Part shown: positions 43,530-55,640 of the stretch, piece after piece
Numbering within the stretch: position 1 is the first letter of the stretch
Layout: every line of letters begins with the position of its first letter
Source: Nelumbo lutea
Lineage: Eukaryota; Streptophyta; Magnoliopsida; Proteales; Nelumbonaceae
NCBI GenBank assembly: GCA_022828595.1
Contig: JAKGHH010000004.1
Coordinates: forward strand, 54,338,422-54,402,421
DNA: 64,000 bases
Direction of reading: 5' to 3'
The notes under the pieces: generated by a model
Seen by the model: the letters and a program-made list of their open reading frames with translations, nothing else
Told to the model about the DNA's origin: nothing
Databases searched by the model: none
Translations under genes and position numbers: made by a program

Positions 43530-44295
43530 TTTTATATGGAAGGGTAAATGAGGGTGTTTTTGGCTGAAATTTCACAGGGTAGGATTTTCGAACATTCTGA
43601 GTTGGTTGGTGGGGCAGATTGGCCCAACCGCGCCCGAGTTGGGTAGATCTGGAAAGGGCTTGATTTGGTTAATTTGGGGCCTTAAAATAGAATCTTTGTA
43701 ATAGCGAGGGGTAAACAAGGTTTGTTTTGGATGAAAATTCCTAGGGTAGGATTTTTTGGGTAGTCTGAGGTGATTGGTAAGGTTAGATTAAGCCAACTGG
43801 GCCCGGATCAGATACATTTGTAATCTGGTCAATATAAGACCTTGAAATGGAATTTTGGCAAGATTGAAGGGCAAATGGAGGTATTTTGGGCTGAGATTTT
43901 ATAGGTGCGTATCTAGGGGTGTTTGGGATCTAATGATGAGGTCTGATCAGTCTTAAAGGGTCATGATCATAGGAACTTGGGTCAACATGATGTTTTAGAA
44001 CAGAATCTTGGTTTGATAGAAGGGTAAGTGGGAGAATCTGGGGGTTGAAACTTTATGGGTAGGTGTTTTGATGTGTTTAGAGTTTAATGGTGTGGTTTGA
44101 TAGGTTTGGATGTGTTGAGATCAAGGGAATCTAGGTTTTGAGTGTTTAGGTTAACGAGAGGGGTTGAAATGGAATTTTTTACTTGATGAAAGGGTAAACC
44201 GAGGAATCTTAAGCTGAAATTTCATGGGAAGATATTTTGGGAGGTCCTATGTCTGATGGTTATGTCTGATCTAATGGTTGAGGTGTAAGTGGATG
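43530..44295. repeat. Diverged five-unit G/T-rich tandem repeat, period about 150-175 bp
   Basis: The phrase GAAGGGTAAATGAGG and variants recur near 43538, 43706, 43863, 44015 and 44190. Each is followed by a CTGAAATTTCA(T/C)(A/G)GG-like block, then GG(T/A)AG(G/A)(T/A)TTTT and a GTCTGA(T/G)-rich tail. The top strand is strongly G+T biased. Confidence 0.6.
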
Positions 44296-45654
44296 TCGAT
44301 TGGGGCCATCGGATTGGTATCAGAGAGGTTTAACGGTGGATTTGGAGGCTTTTGGGTTGAAAGCTAGGATTTTGGGGTTTTTGAGTGTTTCAGAGAGACC
44401 GGGAGTGTTTGTTGGGAATTTGGGGTGAATTGGAGGTTCAGGCGGTGGCCCAAGCAAAAATCGGATGCTAACACACGTGCACACTTACTAGTGTAGGTAA
44501 TAATCATGAAGAGTTGTTAGGAACTATAAAGAGAATTCTAAAGCAGTTGAGACAAGCTACTATGAGGAATGGGCCATCTATTTTGGGTCTTAGTATTGGA
44601 ATCCAATCTATAAGGGGTCTAAAGGGTCAAGCACAAATTCAAATGTCGGGTGGGGTTTGGTTATGGGTCACCCGAAAGAAAAGGCCTAAGAATTTTTTTA
44701 GGAGTTTGAAACTTCTAAGTAGTCTATTCATGTACTTGTTCAAACTTCATCTAGGGTTAAGAGTTTATAAGGTCTAAGTGGTTTAGTTTCTTAGAAGGTT
44801 ATTATTTAGCAAAATGAACCTATGGAGTAGGTACTTGAGAAGCAAGTTGAGTTTTCTTCTCGAAGTGAAGTTATAAGGATTCAAGATAAAGGATGAGTAG
44901 AATGGGTCATGCTTTGAACACTGAAAGGAATGATACTTAGGACCTACCCGTTGATCAAAAGTGTCAAGTATATTCAAACAACTTTCAAAACTAAGTTGAT
45001 TTTTTTTGGAAATGAGATTTTCATGTGTTCATTCAACATTTAATGTACTTATTTTATTTTCTCTTTATTAATAATAGTTATTCTTAAGGAATTCTTTCTA
45101 GAAATACTTTTCTCCATAACTATGAAGTCCATAAACAACATTGTATGGCATCCAAATTATAAGTGAGACATATCATGGGAGATCTAAATAGCCTAGTTCC
45201 TTAAAGACCTAAAATATCCAAACCAGGGTTGAGCTTAGACCTCACTTTAAGATTGTGCTTCTATAAGATAGTGGTGAGATCTCAACCATTGCAATGAGAG
45301 TCAAGACTACCATGTGGGTGTAGTCTATGACATACACTAATTAGATTTAGTTAGAGATTGAGTCATGAAAAGATTTCGGTGTCACTATCAATTATATGAA
45401 TTTCTCTTATGCAAAGTCCTTTTAGTCCTTAGACATGAGGAGTTTCAAGATTGTTTGGTTAATAACCAACCACTATAACATACTGTAAAAATGATTATTG
45501 ATGATTTACTGTTCACCCTAACTTATTGAGTAGAAGGATAGAGATTGAGAAAGGTTGCCATGGGACAAAGCAAATGTGCTTGTTTCCTTTGATCCTTTTG
45601 TTCTTGCCAACTTCCATTAGATAAAAGGAAAGGTTTTATGATCTAATGTATCTT
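44296..45654. other. Unassigned DNA upstream of the copia-like LTR
   Basis: No RT, RNase H or gag motif was found. Its place just before a polypurine tract suggests the 3' internal end of a degraded copia-like element. Confidence 0.35.
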
Positions 45655-46408
45655 TATAGAGGAGGGGATGTTGACCTTATATATTTTGAAGATAACAAAC
45701 TCATCAAGAGTACTAACATTTGTGAAAAGATAAGTGTAGCTATATCAAGTATTTTCTTAGATTGAACTAAGGAAAATTGTTGAGATCATTGATGATCCAA
45801 GGAAGATGAGTAGTTGTATCAAATGATGGAACATGCTCTCTCCAAGCAAGAAGAATGCTACCATGAAGAAGAAGAAGAAGAAGACATCAAGTTTCAAAGC
45901 TTTTATTTATTTAGGGTTTGATATAATTGTATGCAAGATGTACAAATGTGTTTAATTGACCTACATTAGTCTAACCAAAACCTTAGAGACCAAAGGTTAA
46001 ATGGCTAGACTTTCCATAGACTTTAAACCAAGCTTTTGACTATGAAAATCCTATGTATCGAGGCCTAAAAAGTTGATCCTAGACCTTTGGGGTTGTCTAT
46101 GTAAAGTTTCTAAGGTTGGACTTAGCCATTAGTTAACTATCCATAAGGTAGTAATTGACTACCCGTGACAGTCGAGACTGCTGTCACCAAGTAATTGACT
46201 ACCCATGAGGTAGTAGTCGACTACCTATGGCAACCAAGCCTGGTGTCACATTGACCTTGGTTAGTAGTCGATTTATGAAGGGTATTAAACTATGTTTATT
46301 AACCAAGAACTTGTCACTTTAAGTAGTCAACTACTAGAGAAAAAAAAAGATTCTCTTATAAGTATTAGTTGCCTGCTTGAACTTAATAGTCATCTACCTA
46401 TTCCTAAC
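45655..46408 (+). repeat. Polypurine tract and left part of a probable copia LTR
   Basis: TATAGAGGAGGGGA (45655-45668) is followed by TGTTGACCTTATATATTTTG, a plausible LTR start. Inside are several GTAGT(A/C)GACTAC-type motifs typical of long copia (SIRE-like) LTRs. The LTR is interrupted at 46409 by the hAT element. Confidence 0.5.
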
Positions 46409-47649
46409 CATGGTTTCAAATGTCGCAGCATTTTGCTAATGTCGCTCAACATATGTTGGTATCGAGGCTCACCAACATGAAAATGGGTGGTAATATAAAA
46501 ATTACATTATTTTGGTCGACAATTCCTATATTTCAGAAATATCAACCAAATTGGTCCAAAAAACCAAGAAAAAAGGCAGATTTTCCTATTATGTTGATAT
46601 GCATGTCGACTAACGTACAACAATAGAATAACGTTTTACATCAAATAGAAAAAAAGAGAGAGGCATTTCTGAAAAGCAAACTGCATGCCTACAATCATTC
46701 ATACACAAATACTGCTTAAAAAAAGGAAGAACAAGGGGAAAGAAAGAAGACAACATGCTTACAGACAAATAGAGAATCATCATACACCCATTGAAGCTTA
46801 TAAGAAAGGAATAAGAGGAAAGAAGGGTTTCATAGAAGGGGTTTTTTATTTACAACTTTACATACCTGGAGGTTGGAACGAAGCTTGGTTTTGAATTTGA
46901 ATCATCAACCAGTTGGAGCCTTGGAGGCTGAATCGCTAGAACAAATGAGCAACAACCAACCAAAAATTGACTTTTCATCATAGCTATTCTCGAATCTCAG
47001 GTAAGAGCTAGCAAACCCTCTTCTAGATTTTTTAGGAGCAGAAAAAAGAAAAAAAAAGTTGAGGTGAAGTCGTGAAGAAGATTTTTCCGCCGGAAGCCTG
47101 GAACTTAAAGTTTGCAATCTGATTTTTCATGTCTTCAAGTTTATGGCTTTCTGCAGCTTTGAAGGTTGACTGTAATATCTGATTTTTTCATTGTGAAGCT
47201 TGTAATCTGATTCTTCCGCTGGAAGTTTCGTTGCAAAGCTGCAGAGCGTCTCAAGCTCTCAACTTTACTCTCTTTCATATGTAATTGTTATTTGTTAATA
47301 TTAGATGGTCTACTTATTAACTAGCTTAAAAGTTTTACTATCATGCATGATGGCCTATGAAATGTCCATAGACCATCACAACATATATATCATTCAGTTC
47401 TAGTGTTCTACGGTAGATGAAGTTCTACGAACTTCAAAAAAGATACCAAATGAAATGTTAATTTAATAATATAACATATTTGTATATTATATTAATATAA
47501 CATATTAGTATATTCTTCCATTAATAATTAATAATTAATATTTTAAAAAATAAATAACAAAAAATAAAAATAAAAGAACAAATTAATTACTTTATAATAT
47601 AAAATATAAAATATTTTTCAAGTAAAAAAATATTAACTACTCAGTATTT

Positions 47650-47935
47650 TTAAAATATTTATTAAAAATCAGAAAATGTTTATTAAATTTTATAATAAAT
47701 CATAATTTATTCTAAATTTAATATAAAAATCAGAATAAATTTATTAAATTTTATACTAAATCATAATTTATTATAAATTTAGTATTAAAAATCAGAATAA
47801 ATTCATTAAGTTTTATAAGAAATTAGAATCTTAATACTAAAAAAAGGAGAATCAGTTTATTAAATTTATAACAAAATATAATGTATTATAACTTTAATAT
47901 TAAAAAAATTAGAATAAATGTATTTTTATTTATTA
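47650..47935. repeat. AT-rich tandem repeat, period about 62 bp, with an inverted copy at 48605-48745
   Basis: AATCAGAATAAATTTATTAA followed by a TTATAATAAATCATAATTTA block is repeated about four times. The reverse complement (TTAATAAATTTATTCTGATT) appears near 48715-48740, so the hAT leader has inverted repeat arms about 1 kb apart. Confidence 0.7.
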
Positions 47936-48753
47936 ATGTAAAATAAATATATTAGAATTTATAATAAATCGAACTTAAAAATAAATATATTCTAGTTTTC
48001 TTTTGTTTTTATTTCTTTAATTTTATGAACATTTTATTTTAAATATTAAGTTTAAATATGTGTCAATATGAATAATTTATATTAACATAATGGGTATTAG
48101 TGTTCTTAAATATATATTATATAATATATATAAAATAGGCATGCATTTAAAACGTTTATTTATAGTAATAGAAGTATTAAATGCTTAACCTATAATTTAA
48201 TTCTTACTATTCATTAAAATTAATCATAAATCAGAGTTAAAATTTTATTATAATAAGTCAGAATTACACATGAACAAAAATAGGATAACTAACTTTGTAA
48301 CATGTCAAAATTCATAATATATTAGTATAAAAAATTAAAATTTATTAAAATGGTTGAATATATTATTTAAATAAGTAAATAATTAAATTTATAATAAACT
48401 TATTAAAGTTGATAATAAGCATATAAAAGTTAAAAACCTTAGTATAACCTTATAGATATGTCCAAATTCATAATAAATTTAGAAAATTGAAATATTTTAT
48501 CTAAAAAAACTGTAGTAATTATTGCAAAAGGTGGTGTTTATCTATTAATAAAATGTGTATAAACATAATAAATTTAGAAAAATAAAATATTTTGATAGTA
48601 AAATTCTGATTTCTTAGTATTAAGATTGTAATAAATTCTGACTTCTTATTAAACTTAATGAATTTTATTTTGATTTTTACTACTAAATTTATAATAAATT
48701 ATGACTTAGTATAAACTTTAATAAATTTATTCTGATTTTTTATATCAAATTTA

Positions 48754-50272
48754 GGGTAAAAAACAAAACCTCCCTTGAAATTTCTGACAATCATAAAAAC
48801 ATTCCCTTTAGTTTCACTTTAACAAAGCCCTCCCCAGAATTTTTAAAGAATTCAACAAAAACCTCCCTTCCGTCACAAAATCCTCTCCTAAATTTTCCAA
48901 ATACCCATTTTACCCTAGCCAAATTGGTAGCAACACATCCAAAATCGCTATCATCCATCTCTCACCGTTAAATCTAACAACGTTGTTGTCATCAGCCACA
49001 GTTTGATCAGATAGTTCACCATTCCGAGACGTGGACTCTGGTATTGGTGGCGACACTTGCTTCGGTGCCTTGGGAGACTTAGCAACCATAGGCACCGATG
49101 TTGGAGCTAGCGTTGGCACTGGCATTGGCGAAGCCTTGAATAACTCCTTGAGTAACAACACTTTGTCAATAGTGTAAATCGCTAGAGGATGTTGGTCTAG
49201 CAATATCTTGGCTGTCATGATCTTCTCCAATTTTACCAACTCATGCGTCATTCTGAATTGTGGAATCATACTTATTGGCACCATCTATTGCCAACATGAT
49301 CACAACTCTATTGTTCGACCTCAACATTTCCATGGAATGGTAAATAGGAATTCCGTGATACAACAACAACAAATTCTTCCCATCCGCTGTTAGGTTCTTT
49401 TATTTGGGCATGAAGTCCTTAAACACCTGGTCAGTGGGGCAAAACATCATTAACCCTCCTTCAATGTTGTTGTCAAATGTCTGCTCAGCTTCGGAAGCCA
49501 CTAGCGTATCTGCGAAAACCTTACAACATCGCTTTGATATTAGAGATGTGAGGTTTAGCTGGTTGGGGCCTAGAATGGGGGCTTCGTCTTCAGCGGATGC
49601 CATGACCTTGCCGTGGTTGGATTCGGCTCCAAAGCCGACCTTATTGCCTTTGAGATTGGTGATGTTGACAAAGCTAGAAGCGTCGGGGGCGAAGCCAGTG
49701 GCTAGTGGCTTGGAACATGGTGGCAGTCAAGACCGTACCATTTGTCATTTGATGCTACATTTGTGCACCAAAATAATCAAGGAGAACATGAAGGGATAGG
49801 ACGTTTTTGATAATTTGATGGTGTAAATGGAGAGGTGTTTGGACAGGAGGTCTGACATGCAGCCATTGTAGACTATGTAGATTGCAATGGTCTCGCGTTG
49901 GTTGATCTCTACGATGAGTTGAGTGACAACTAAGTATTGATTGAAGATGGAGAATTCGGGGTGCTTTGCTAGGATGTGCGTGATATTGTGTGCATCGGTG
50001 ACCCCGACTAGGAGCAGGAGGAGAGAGGGTTATTGTTCCGGTGGTCATCGAGAAGAGCTGCATTATTTGAGTATAACGAAAATACGGTAGCAGTTTCGGG
50101 TGTGTTGTCGATTTTGTTAGGGTAAAATGGGTATTTGGAAAAAATTGATGCACTAGTATAACGTTTTCCATTTGGACTAGTGAAAGGAAGGGAGGTTTTT
50201 ACTGAATTTTTAAAAATTCAGGGGAGGATTTTGTTAAAGTGAAATTGAAGGGGAAATTTTTGTATTTTACCC
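48754..50272 (-). mobile_element. Pack-MULE (Mutator-like element carrying a host gene copy)
   Basis: The ends are long terminal inverted repeats of about 160 bp (48754-48917 and 50118-50272). They start GGGTAAAA and share TTTCACTTTAACAAA, AAAAACCTCCCTTCC and CCAAATACCCATTTTACCC. Flanking 9-bp sequences TCAAATTTA (48745-48753) and TTAAATTTA (50273-50281) match at 8 of 9 positions, the Mutator hallmark. The interior holds no transposase but a decayed FLA gene copy. It is inserted in the leader of the hAT element. Confidence 0.9.
48918..50117 (-). pseudogene. Captured fasciclin-like arabinogalactan protein (FLA) gene, decayed
   Basis: On the minus strand the parts of an FLA protein appear in order: a leucine-rich signal-peptide end, THILAKHPEFSIFNQYL near 49990 and SDLLSKHL (first FAS1 domain), FVNITNLKGNKVGFGAES near 49660, then the second FAS1 domain. 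The latter includes LNLTSLISKRCCKVFADTLV and GGLMMFCPTDQVFKDFMPK (49600-49400) and LLLLYHGIPIYHSMEMLRS. Later come PLAIYTIDKVLLLKELFKAS, a Pro/Ala/Ser-rich arabinogalactan stretch and a hydrophobic GPI-type end after VVRFNGERW. It has at least two frameshifts, several stops and an internal loss after the first FAS1 domain. Intact family members act at the plasma membrane and wall. This copy is not functional. Confidence 0.88.
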
Positions 50273-50817
50273 TTAAATTTATAGAAATAGAAGTATTAAA
50301 TGCTTAACCTATAATTTAATTCTTACTATTGATTAAAATTTATAATAAATCAAAATTACACATAAACAACAATAGGATAACCAATAACCTTGTAACATGT
50401 CAAAACTCATAATAAATCAGTATATAAATTTAAAATTTATTAAAATGGATGAATATATTATTTAAATAAGTAAACAATTAAATTTTTAATAAACTTATTA
50501 AAATTCATAATAAGCATATAAAAGTTTAAAACCTTATTATAACCTTATAGATATGTCAAAATTCATAATAAATTTAGAAAATTGAAGTATTTTATCTTAA
50601 AAGCTATAGTAATTATTGCAAATGATGATGTTTATCTAAAAAATAATGATATTTTAATAAATATATAAACATAATAAATTTAGAAAAGTGAAATATTTTG
50701 ATAGTAAAATTAATAAAATATGATTTTTTTGTTGTAATAAGCTAATAACTAATAATAAAACTCGTATTATAAATTTATAATATTTTATTTTTCTTTATGC
50801 AGATTGAGACATTTTAA

Positions 50818-53700
50818 ATGCCAAAACTAAATGATATTGGGCGGCAACATAGAAAATCCATAGAAGGTGATACAGGTTAGTCTATTTGTAATTATTGTAG
50901 TAAAGTAATTGGGAGTGGTGGTGTTTCTAAATTGAAGCAACATTTGGAAAGTGGTTTTAAAAATGTAGTCCAATGCAAAAAATGCTTAAGTAAAATAAGT
51001 TTGGCTATGCATAAAATACTACAAGAACAAAAAGTATCTAAACAAGAAAAAACAAAACATGCAGAAGAGTTTGAAGATGCACTATCTCGACCATCACATG
51101 AATACGACCAATATGATAGGGTTGATGATAAAAATGACATGGCATATTTAGATGATTATGTGACAAAAAGAGAAAATAGCATAAAGAAAAGCTGTTAGAG
51201 AGTCTCTTGAAGATAGATGGAACAATGATCACTTACAAAAAATTAATTCAAATAGACCAAGCGGTGGCAATCAAGAATCTAGTGTTGGTGGTAATACTAG
51301 ACAATGACAAGGGTAGAGTATTATGCATCGTTCATATAATGTATGAGAACCTGAAGTGCCCATAGACCCACAACTATATCGATATAAAGATGCAGGTCAA
51401 AAGAAATTGAAATCAATGTTTAGTGGTCAAGATTTGAGAAAAAAACTATGAAGAGCAATGACAAAATTGTTTCGTTTCAATCATATTCCTGCCAATGTTT
51501 CCAAATCTCTTGTTTATAAGACAATGTGTGATGCAGTGGTAAAATGTGGCCTATGTGTAGAGCCACTCACCCCTTCTAAGATAATGGACCCTTATTTGGA
51601 TGAAAAAGATAATTAAATAAAAGTATATATTGAATCTTTTAAACTGAATTGGCCTAAATATGGGCTAACAATTGTGTGATGGTTGGGTAAGTCTTACAAG
51701 GCTGTCTATTATTAATTTTATAGTGTATTGCAATGGAAAGACAATATTTGATACATCTATTGATGTGTCAAGAGATTAAAAAAATGCACTACATATTTAT
51801 AAGTTAGTGGCACGTGTTATTAATGAAGTAAGACAAGAAAATGTGATGCAGATTGTGAATGAAAGTAATTTTTTGAAGGCAGTAAAAAGAATAATGGATA
51901 AATACAACATATTTTAGACTCCATGTGCTTGCACATTGCCTTGACTTGATAATAGAAGAAATCAAAAAGAGGAAATTAATGAAGACCACCATCGATAGTG
52001 CAAGAAAAATAACAAATTTTATCTACAATCATGGTGTGCTTTTTGTTATGATGAGAGAACAATGTGGGGGGAACGTTGTTTGACCAGGGGTGACACGATT
52101 TTCCACAAACTTCATTGCTCTTAAAAGCGTAAAAAAACATAGGTAAGGTCTGAGAATTTTATTTAGTTCTAAAAAATGGGAAGATTGTGACATTAGTAAG
52201 AAGCTTGAAGGTGGAACAATTAAGGAAATACTTTGTAGCAATTCATTTTGGGATTCCATGCATATTGTGGTTAATATCTTGGAACTTATATATATAAGGT
52301 TTTAAGAATGGTTGATGGTGATACATGGCCAACCATGGGATCAGTGTTTGAGGCCATAAGAGTTGTGAAGGAATCTGTTAGAGCCATTACAAGATCTTAT
52401 CAAGGTTACTTAGAAGATCATAAATGAAAGATAGACAAAACAACTTAAGCACCCCTTCATGAAGCTAGTAAATATTTTACTCCTATCATTTTATTTATCT
52501 ATTTTTTATAATGCTATCAAAATTATATTTTAATTTTTAAATGCATGTTATCTTAACCTGAAATATCAATACAAATATGAACTTGGGAATCATGCAAATT
52601 TGTTGAAAGCATTACAAAATGTCATCGAAAGATTATAATCAAATCCTAATGGTCAAGCTGATTGCATGAAAGAGGTAATACATGTAAATTGTGATAACTA
52701 AGTATATAAGCATATATATTAGTTATTATATTTTTAATATTACTATTATTATTATCAACTATTTATTAATTGTCACCTACCTTGTCTTTGTAGGTGTTAA
52801 AATTTAGGGATGCAATTAGTCCATTTGTAAGACAATCCACCATTAGTTCAAGAACAAAAGTGCACCCAGGTAAGTAATATCACAATGCCAATGTTCAATT
52901 AGGGTGTGTCTGTTTAGTTTTTTAAATTAGACTTCATGATTCTATTAATAAATATAGTTGAATGGCGGATGATGTATGGACTTGATGCTCCTACTTTGAG
53001 ACGTATAGCTATACATGTGTTATTTCAAATAGCTACATTATCAGGATGTGAAAGAAATTGGAGTACGTTCTCTCTTATTTACACAAAATAGCGGAACCGC
53101 TTGTCATGAAAAGCTTAAAAATTTAGTTTTTGTCTACTACAACTTGAGGCTCAAGGCAAAACATCTTAAAAGTGATAAAGAAAAATAGATTTGTATTGAT
53201 CCTTTAGACCTTCTAAATGTATATATATGTTGAAGAAAATGAAAAGAACTCACTCTATGAATGGATAACGTCTCCTAAGCCTTTGTTAGATGAACCAAGT
53301 GAAAGGCCAAATTCTCGGATAGTCAATGAGATGATAATTAATGTCAATGATTTTATGGTATTTTAAAATCAATGGGAATAACAAATTGAGGAAGAGGAAT
53401 ATGAAGATGAAGATTGGTCTGATAAATTTGTAACTCCAAGCAACACAAGAAGTGGAAGTGGTGGGAGTAATGGTGATGATGATGATGATGGTGGTGGCGA
53501 TGGTGGTAATGGTGATGATGGGGGTAATACCCAATAACATAATAGGAATCAAAATAAAAGACATTTGAGCTCAAATATTGGAGGATCAATGTTAGATCAT
53601 GGTCAAGCTTCTCATGCTACAATTTCTACAAATGAATCGAGAAGGCAATATCAACAACAAAGGAAGAGAGTAGAAGCTAATTATGAACAACTATTGTAAA
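50818..53700 (+). pseudogene. hAT transposase, broken
   Basis: The BED zinc-finger region reads ICNYCSKVIGSGGVSKLKQH. Next come a DUF659-type core start (RFNHIPANVSKSLVYKTMCD, 51467 on) and degraded catalytic core pieces. Exons 52794-52869 (VLKFRDAISPFVRQSTISS) and 52958 on follow, with GT-AG borders. The second gives the dimerisation domain (YGLDAPTLRRIAIHVLFQIA, then SGCERNWSTF). A Gly/Asp-rich GGDGGNGDDGGN tail region lies near 53460-53530. An in-frame TAG at 50878 and later stops disable it. Family and order are those of plant BED/DUF659/hAT-C transposases. A splice acceptor (TTATGCAG) lies just upstream at 50802. Confidence 0.88.
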
Positions 53701-54613
53701 AAAACTTAAGCTTAATGGAGATAGGAAATTCTTTTAGGTCTTATAAGTGGGGTACTACTAGTTCTACGTCATCATATGACTATAAATATCCCACTTTAAG
53801 TTAAGATAGCCAAACTCAATTACATACATTTGGGATTGGAATCCAAAATTATGATTATGGGCTCTTTGGACAAGTTCTTAATGTGACTTCTTATGGTTAT
53901 GGGTATGGATATGAACATAGATATGGATATGAATAATACTCCCAAATAGGAGGTTTCCAAAGAATTGACAAAGAAAACAATTAATGTTTTATAGAAGATT
54001 ACAAGAGGTGGTATTATCAAAATGTGATGAGTTGGTAACAACATTGCAAATCACCAGAATAACAGTATTATCACCCACCTAATGGAGATGATGACCACCA
54101 ACCACCTAGAAATTCTTTTTGGATATGATTTTAATTTGAGTTTTTATTTATGTAATAGATCATGTACTTCAACTATTAGCACTTAACTCTTGAAGTTTGT
54201 AGGGCGATTTTATTTTTTGTCATTTTATTATCATTTTTAGTTTTTTAGCTTTATGTGATGGTTTGAATGTGATGCTACACCTTATTTTTATTTATATAAT
54301 AAATTCTGAAATTTATATGTTAATTATTTACTTTTGAAATTTATAGTACAACTTGATCATTTACTAATTTATTATTAATCTTAGTTTCTTAGCTTTATAT
54401 AATGGTTGGGAATAAAATAATAGTATAGAAATATGTATTAATGCTTCTTTTATTATTTTACAAAATATCATTGCATATTTCCACATATTTCATAATATTT
54501 CCACAATGTCTCTAATTTTTACAACATTTCCCCTCGACATTTCTAACATTTCCAACATATGTCCTACATCTTGGTAAGTGACATTTCTATCGACATCGAC
54601 ATTTTAAACCTTG

Positions 54614-55640
54614 CTCCTAACAAGGTTGAAACAATCAATTAATTTACGAAGAACAATAAGTCTCTTAACTGTTTGAAGCCTCAATGGTTCTTTCCTCTTT
54701 TAGTAAGCCTTCATAATGTTGAAAACGAGCTCTAAAATATTTCTAAGAATGATTTAATCCCTTCCTAATAGCTCTATAATGGTCACAAGTTCTCTAAGCA
54801 TAATTCATACTATTTATACAAGAGTTTGAAATTCAAATCTCAAGGGAAGTGCATTGAACTATATTGTGAATAAGTAAAAAGAGAGCATTAGTAAAAGAAC
54901 AACTTAGTTTGAAGAGATTTAAGTTGAAAGAGTTTCATCCTTTGATAGAAGCTTGAAAATGTTATTTATGCTATATTGATTCTCTCCAAGAATTATTAGT
55001 CTCTTTAAGTGCATAGCCCATAATTGTTTGTGATCATTATTGCATTTGAATAGTTTCATGTGTATTTGCATATTCACTTAATACACACATTATCTATACT
55101 TATTTGTTTATCTCATCATTATACTTATATTTGATCAACTTGTGGCTTTTAGCTAATAATTGTTGAATATTCAAAGATTAAACACTATAAAGGTTGGGAT
55201 AACATTTGTAAGTCTATCCGGTTGAAGTCTTATTGGCACCTAGGAAGTTCAACTATTGTAAAGGTCTTATTGGTACCTGGAAAGTCCAACCATTGTAAAA
55301 ATTTTGTTGGTAATTAGGAGGTCTAACTAGTATAAAGGTTTTGTTGGTACTCGAGAAGTGTAAATGATTTTGTGGAAATTCTTAGTTGGTGTGCTTGGAG
55401 AGAGGACATAAGAATAGTTTGGCCAAACCTCTATAAACATGTGGGTGATGTTTGTTTAATTTTCACATTGTTCTTTATATATCTTTTTTATATTAATTTT
55501 CCTTATTATTATACTTCTTATGCATCAGTTGATATTATTGTTCTATAATACTCTTGTTTAACACTTAAGTTTAAAAGGCACTAGTTGGAAAGGAAATCTC
55601 GTAAAACCCAATTCACCCCCTCTTAGGTTAGGAAACTTAG
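54614..55640 (+). repeat. Right part of the probable copia LTR
   Basis: Resumes after the hAT target duplication. It contains three related phrases TTGTAAAGGTCTTATTGGTA-like near 55190-55340, and ends near CCCAATTCACCCCCTCTTAG, typical of the distal part of SIRE-type LTRs. The exact end is uncertain. With the left part, the LTR would be about 1.8 kb. Confidence 0.5.

Larger units (their letters stand above)
48158..50712. repeat. Pair of about 440-bp direct repeats flanking the Pack-MULE
   Basis: 48160-48610 and 50284-50710 align closely: AGAAGTATTAAATGCTTAAC, ACCTTGTAACATGTCAAAA or near variants, and CATAATAAATTTAGAAAA blocks in the same order. The Pack-MULE occupies the gap, so the unit is a duplication in the hAT leader with an original spacing of about 0.6 kb. 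Confidence 0.85.
46409..54613 (+). mobile_element. Full-length hAT transposon (8.2 kb) with 8-bp target duplication
   Basis: The ends CATGGTTTCAAATGTCG and CGACATTTTAAACCTTG form terminal inverted repeats, 15 of 17 matching. Flanks TTCCTAAC (46401-46408) and CTCCTAAC (54614-54621) match at 7 of 8 positions. It contains a hAT transposase pseudogene at 50818-53700, a long AT-rich leader, and a nested Pack-MULE (48754-50272). Without the Pack-MULE the element is about 6.7 kb. The first 1 kb (46409-47440) and the last 500 bp contain no gene I recognise. Confidence 0.85.

Noticed and set aside
53286..53589. His/Thr/Ile-rich minus-strand ORFs
   Set aside because: They are the antisense of the (GATGGTG)-rich acidic tail of the hAT transposase.
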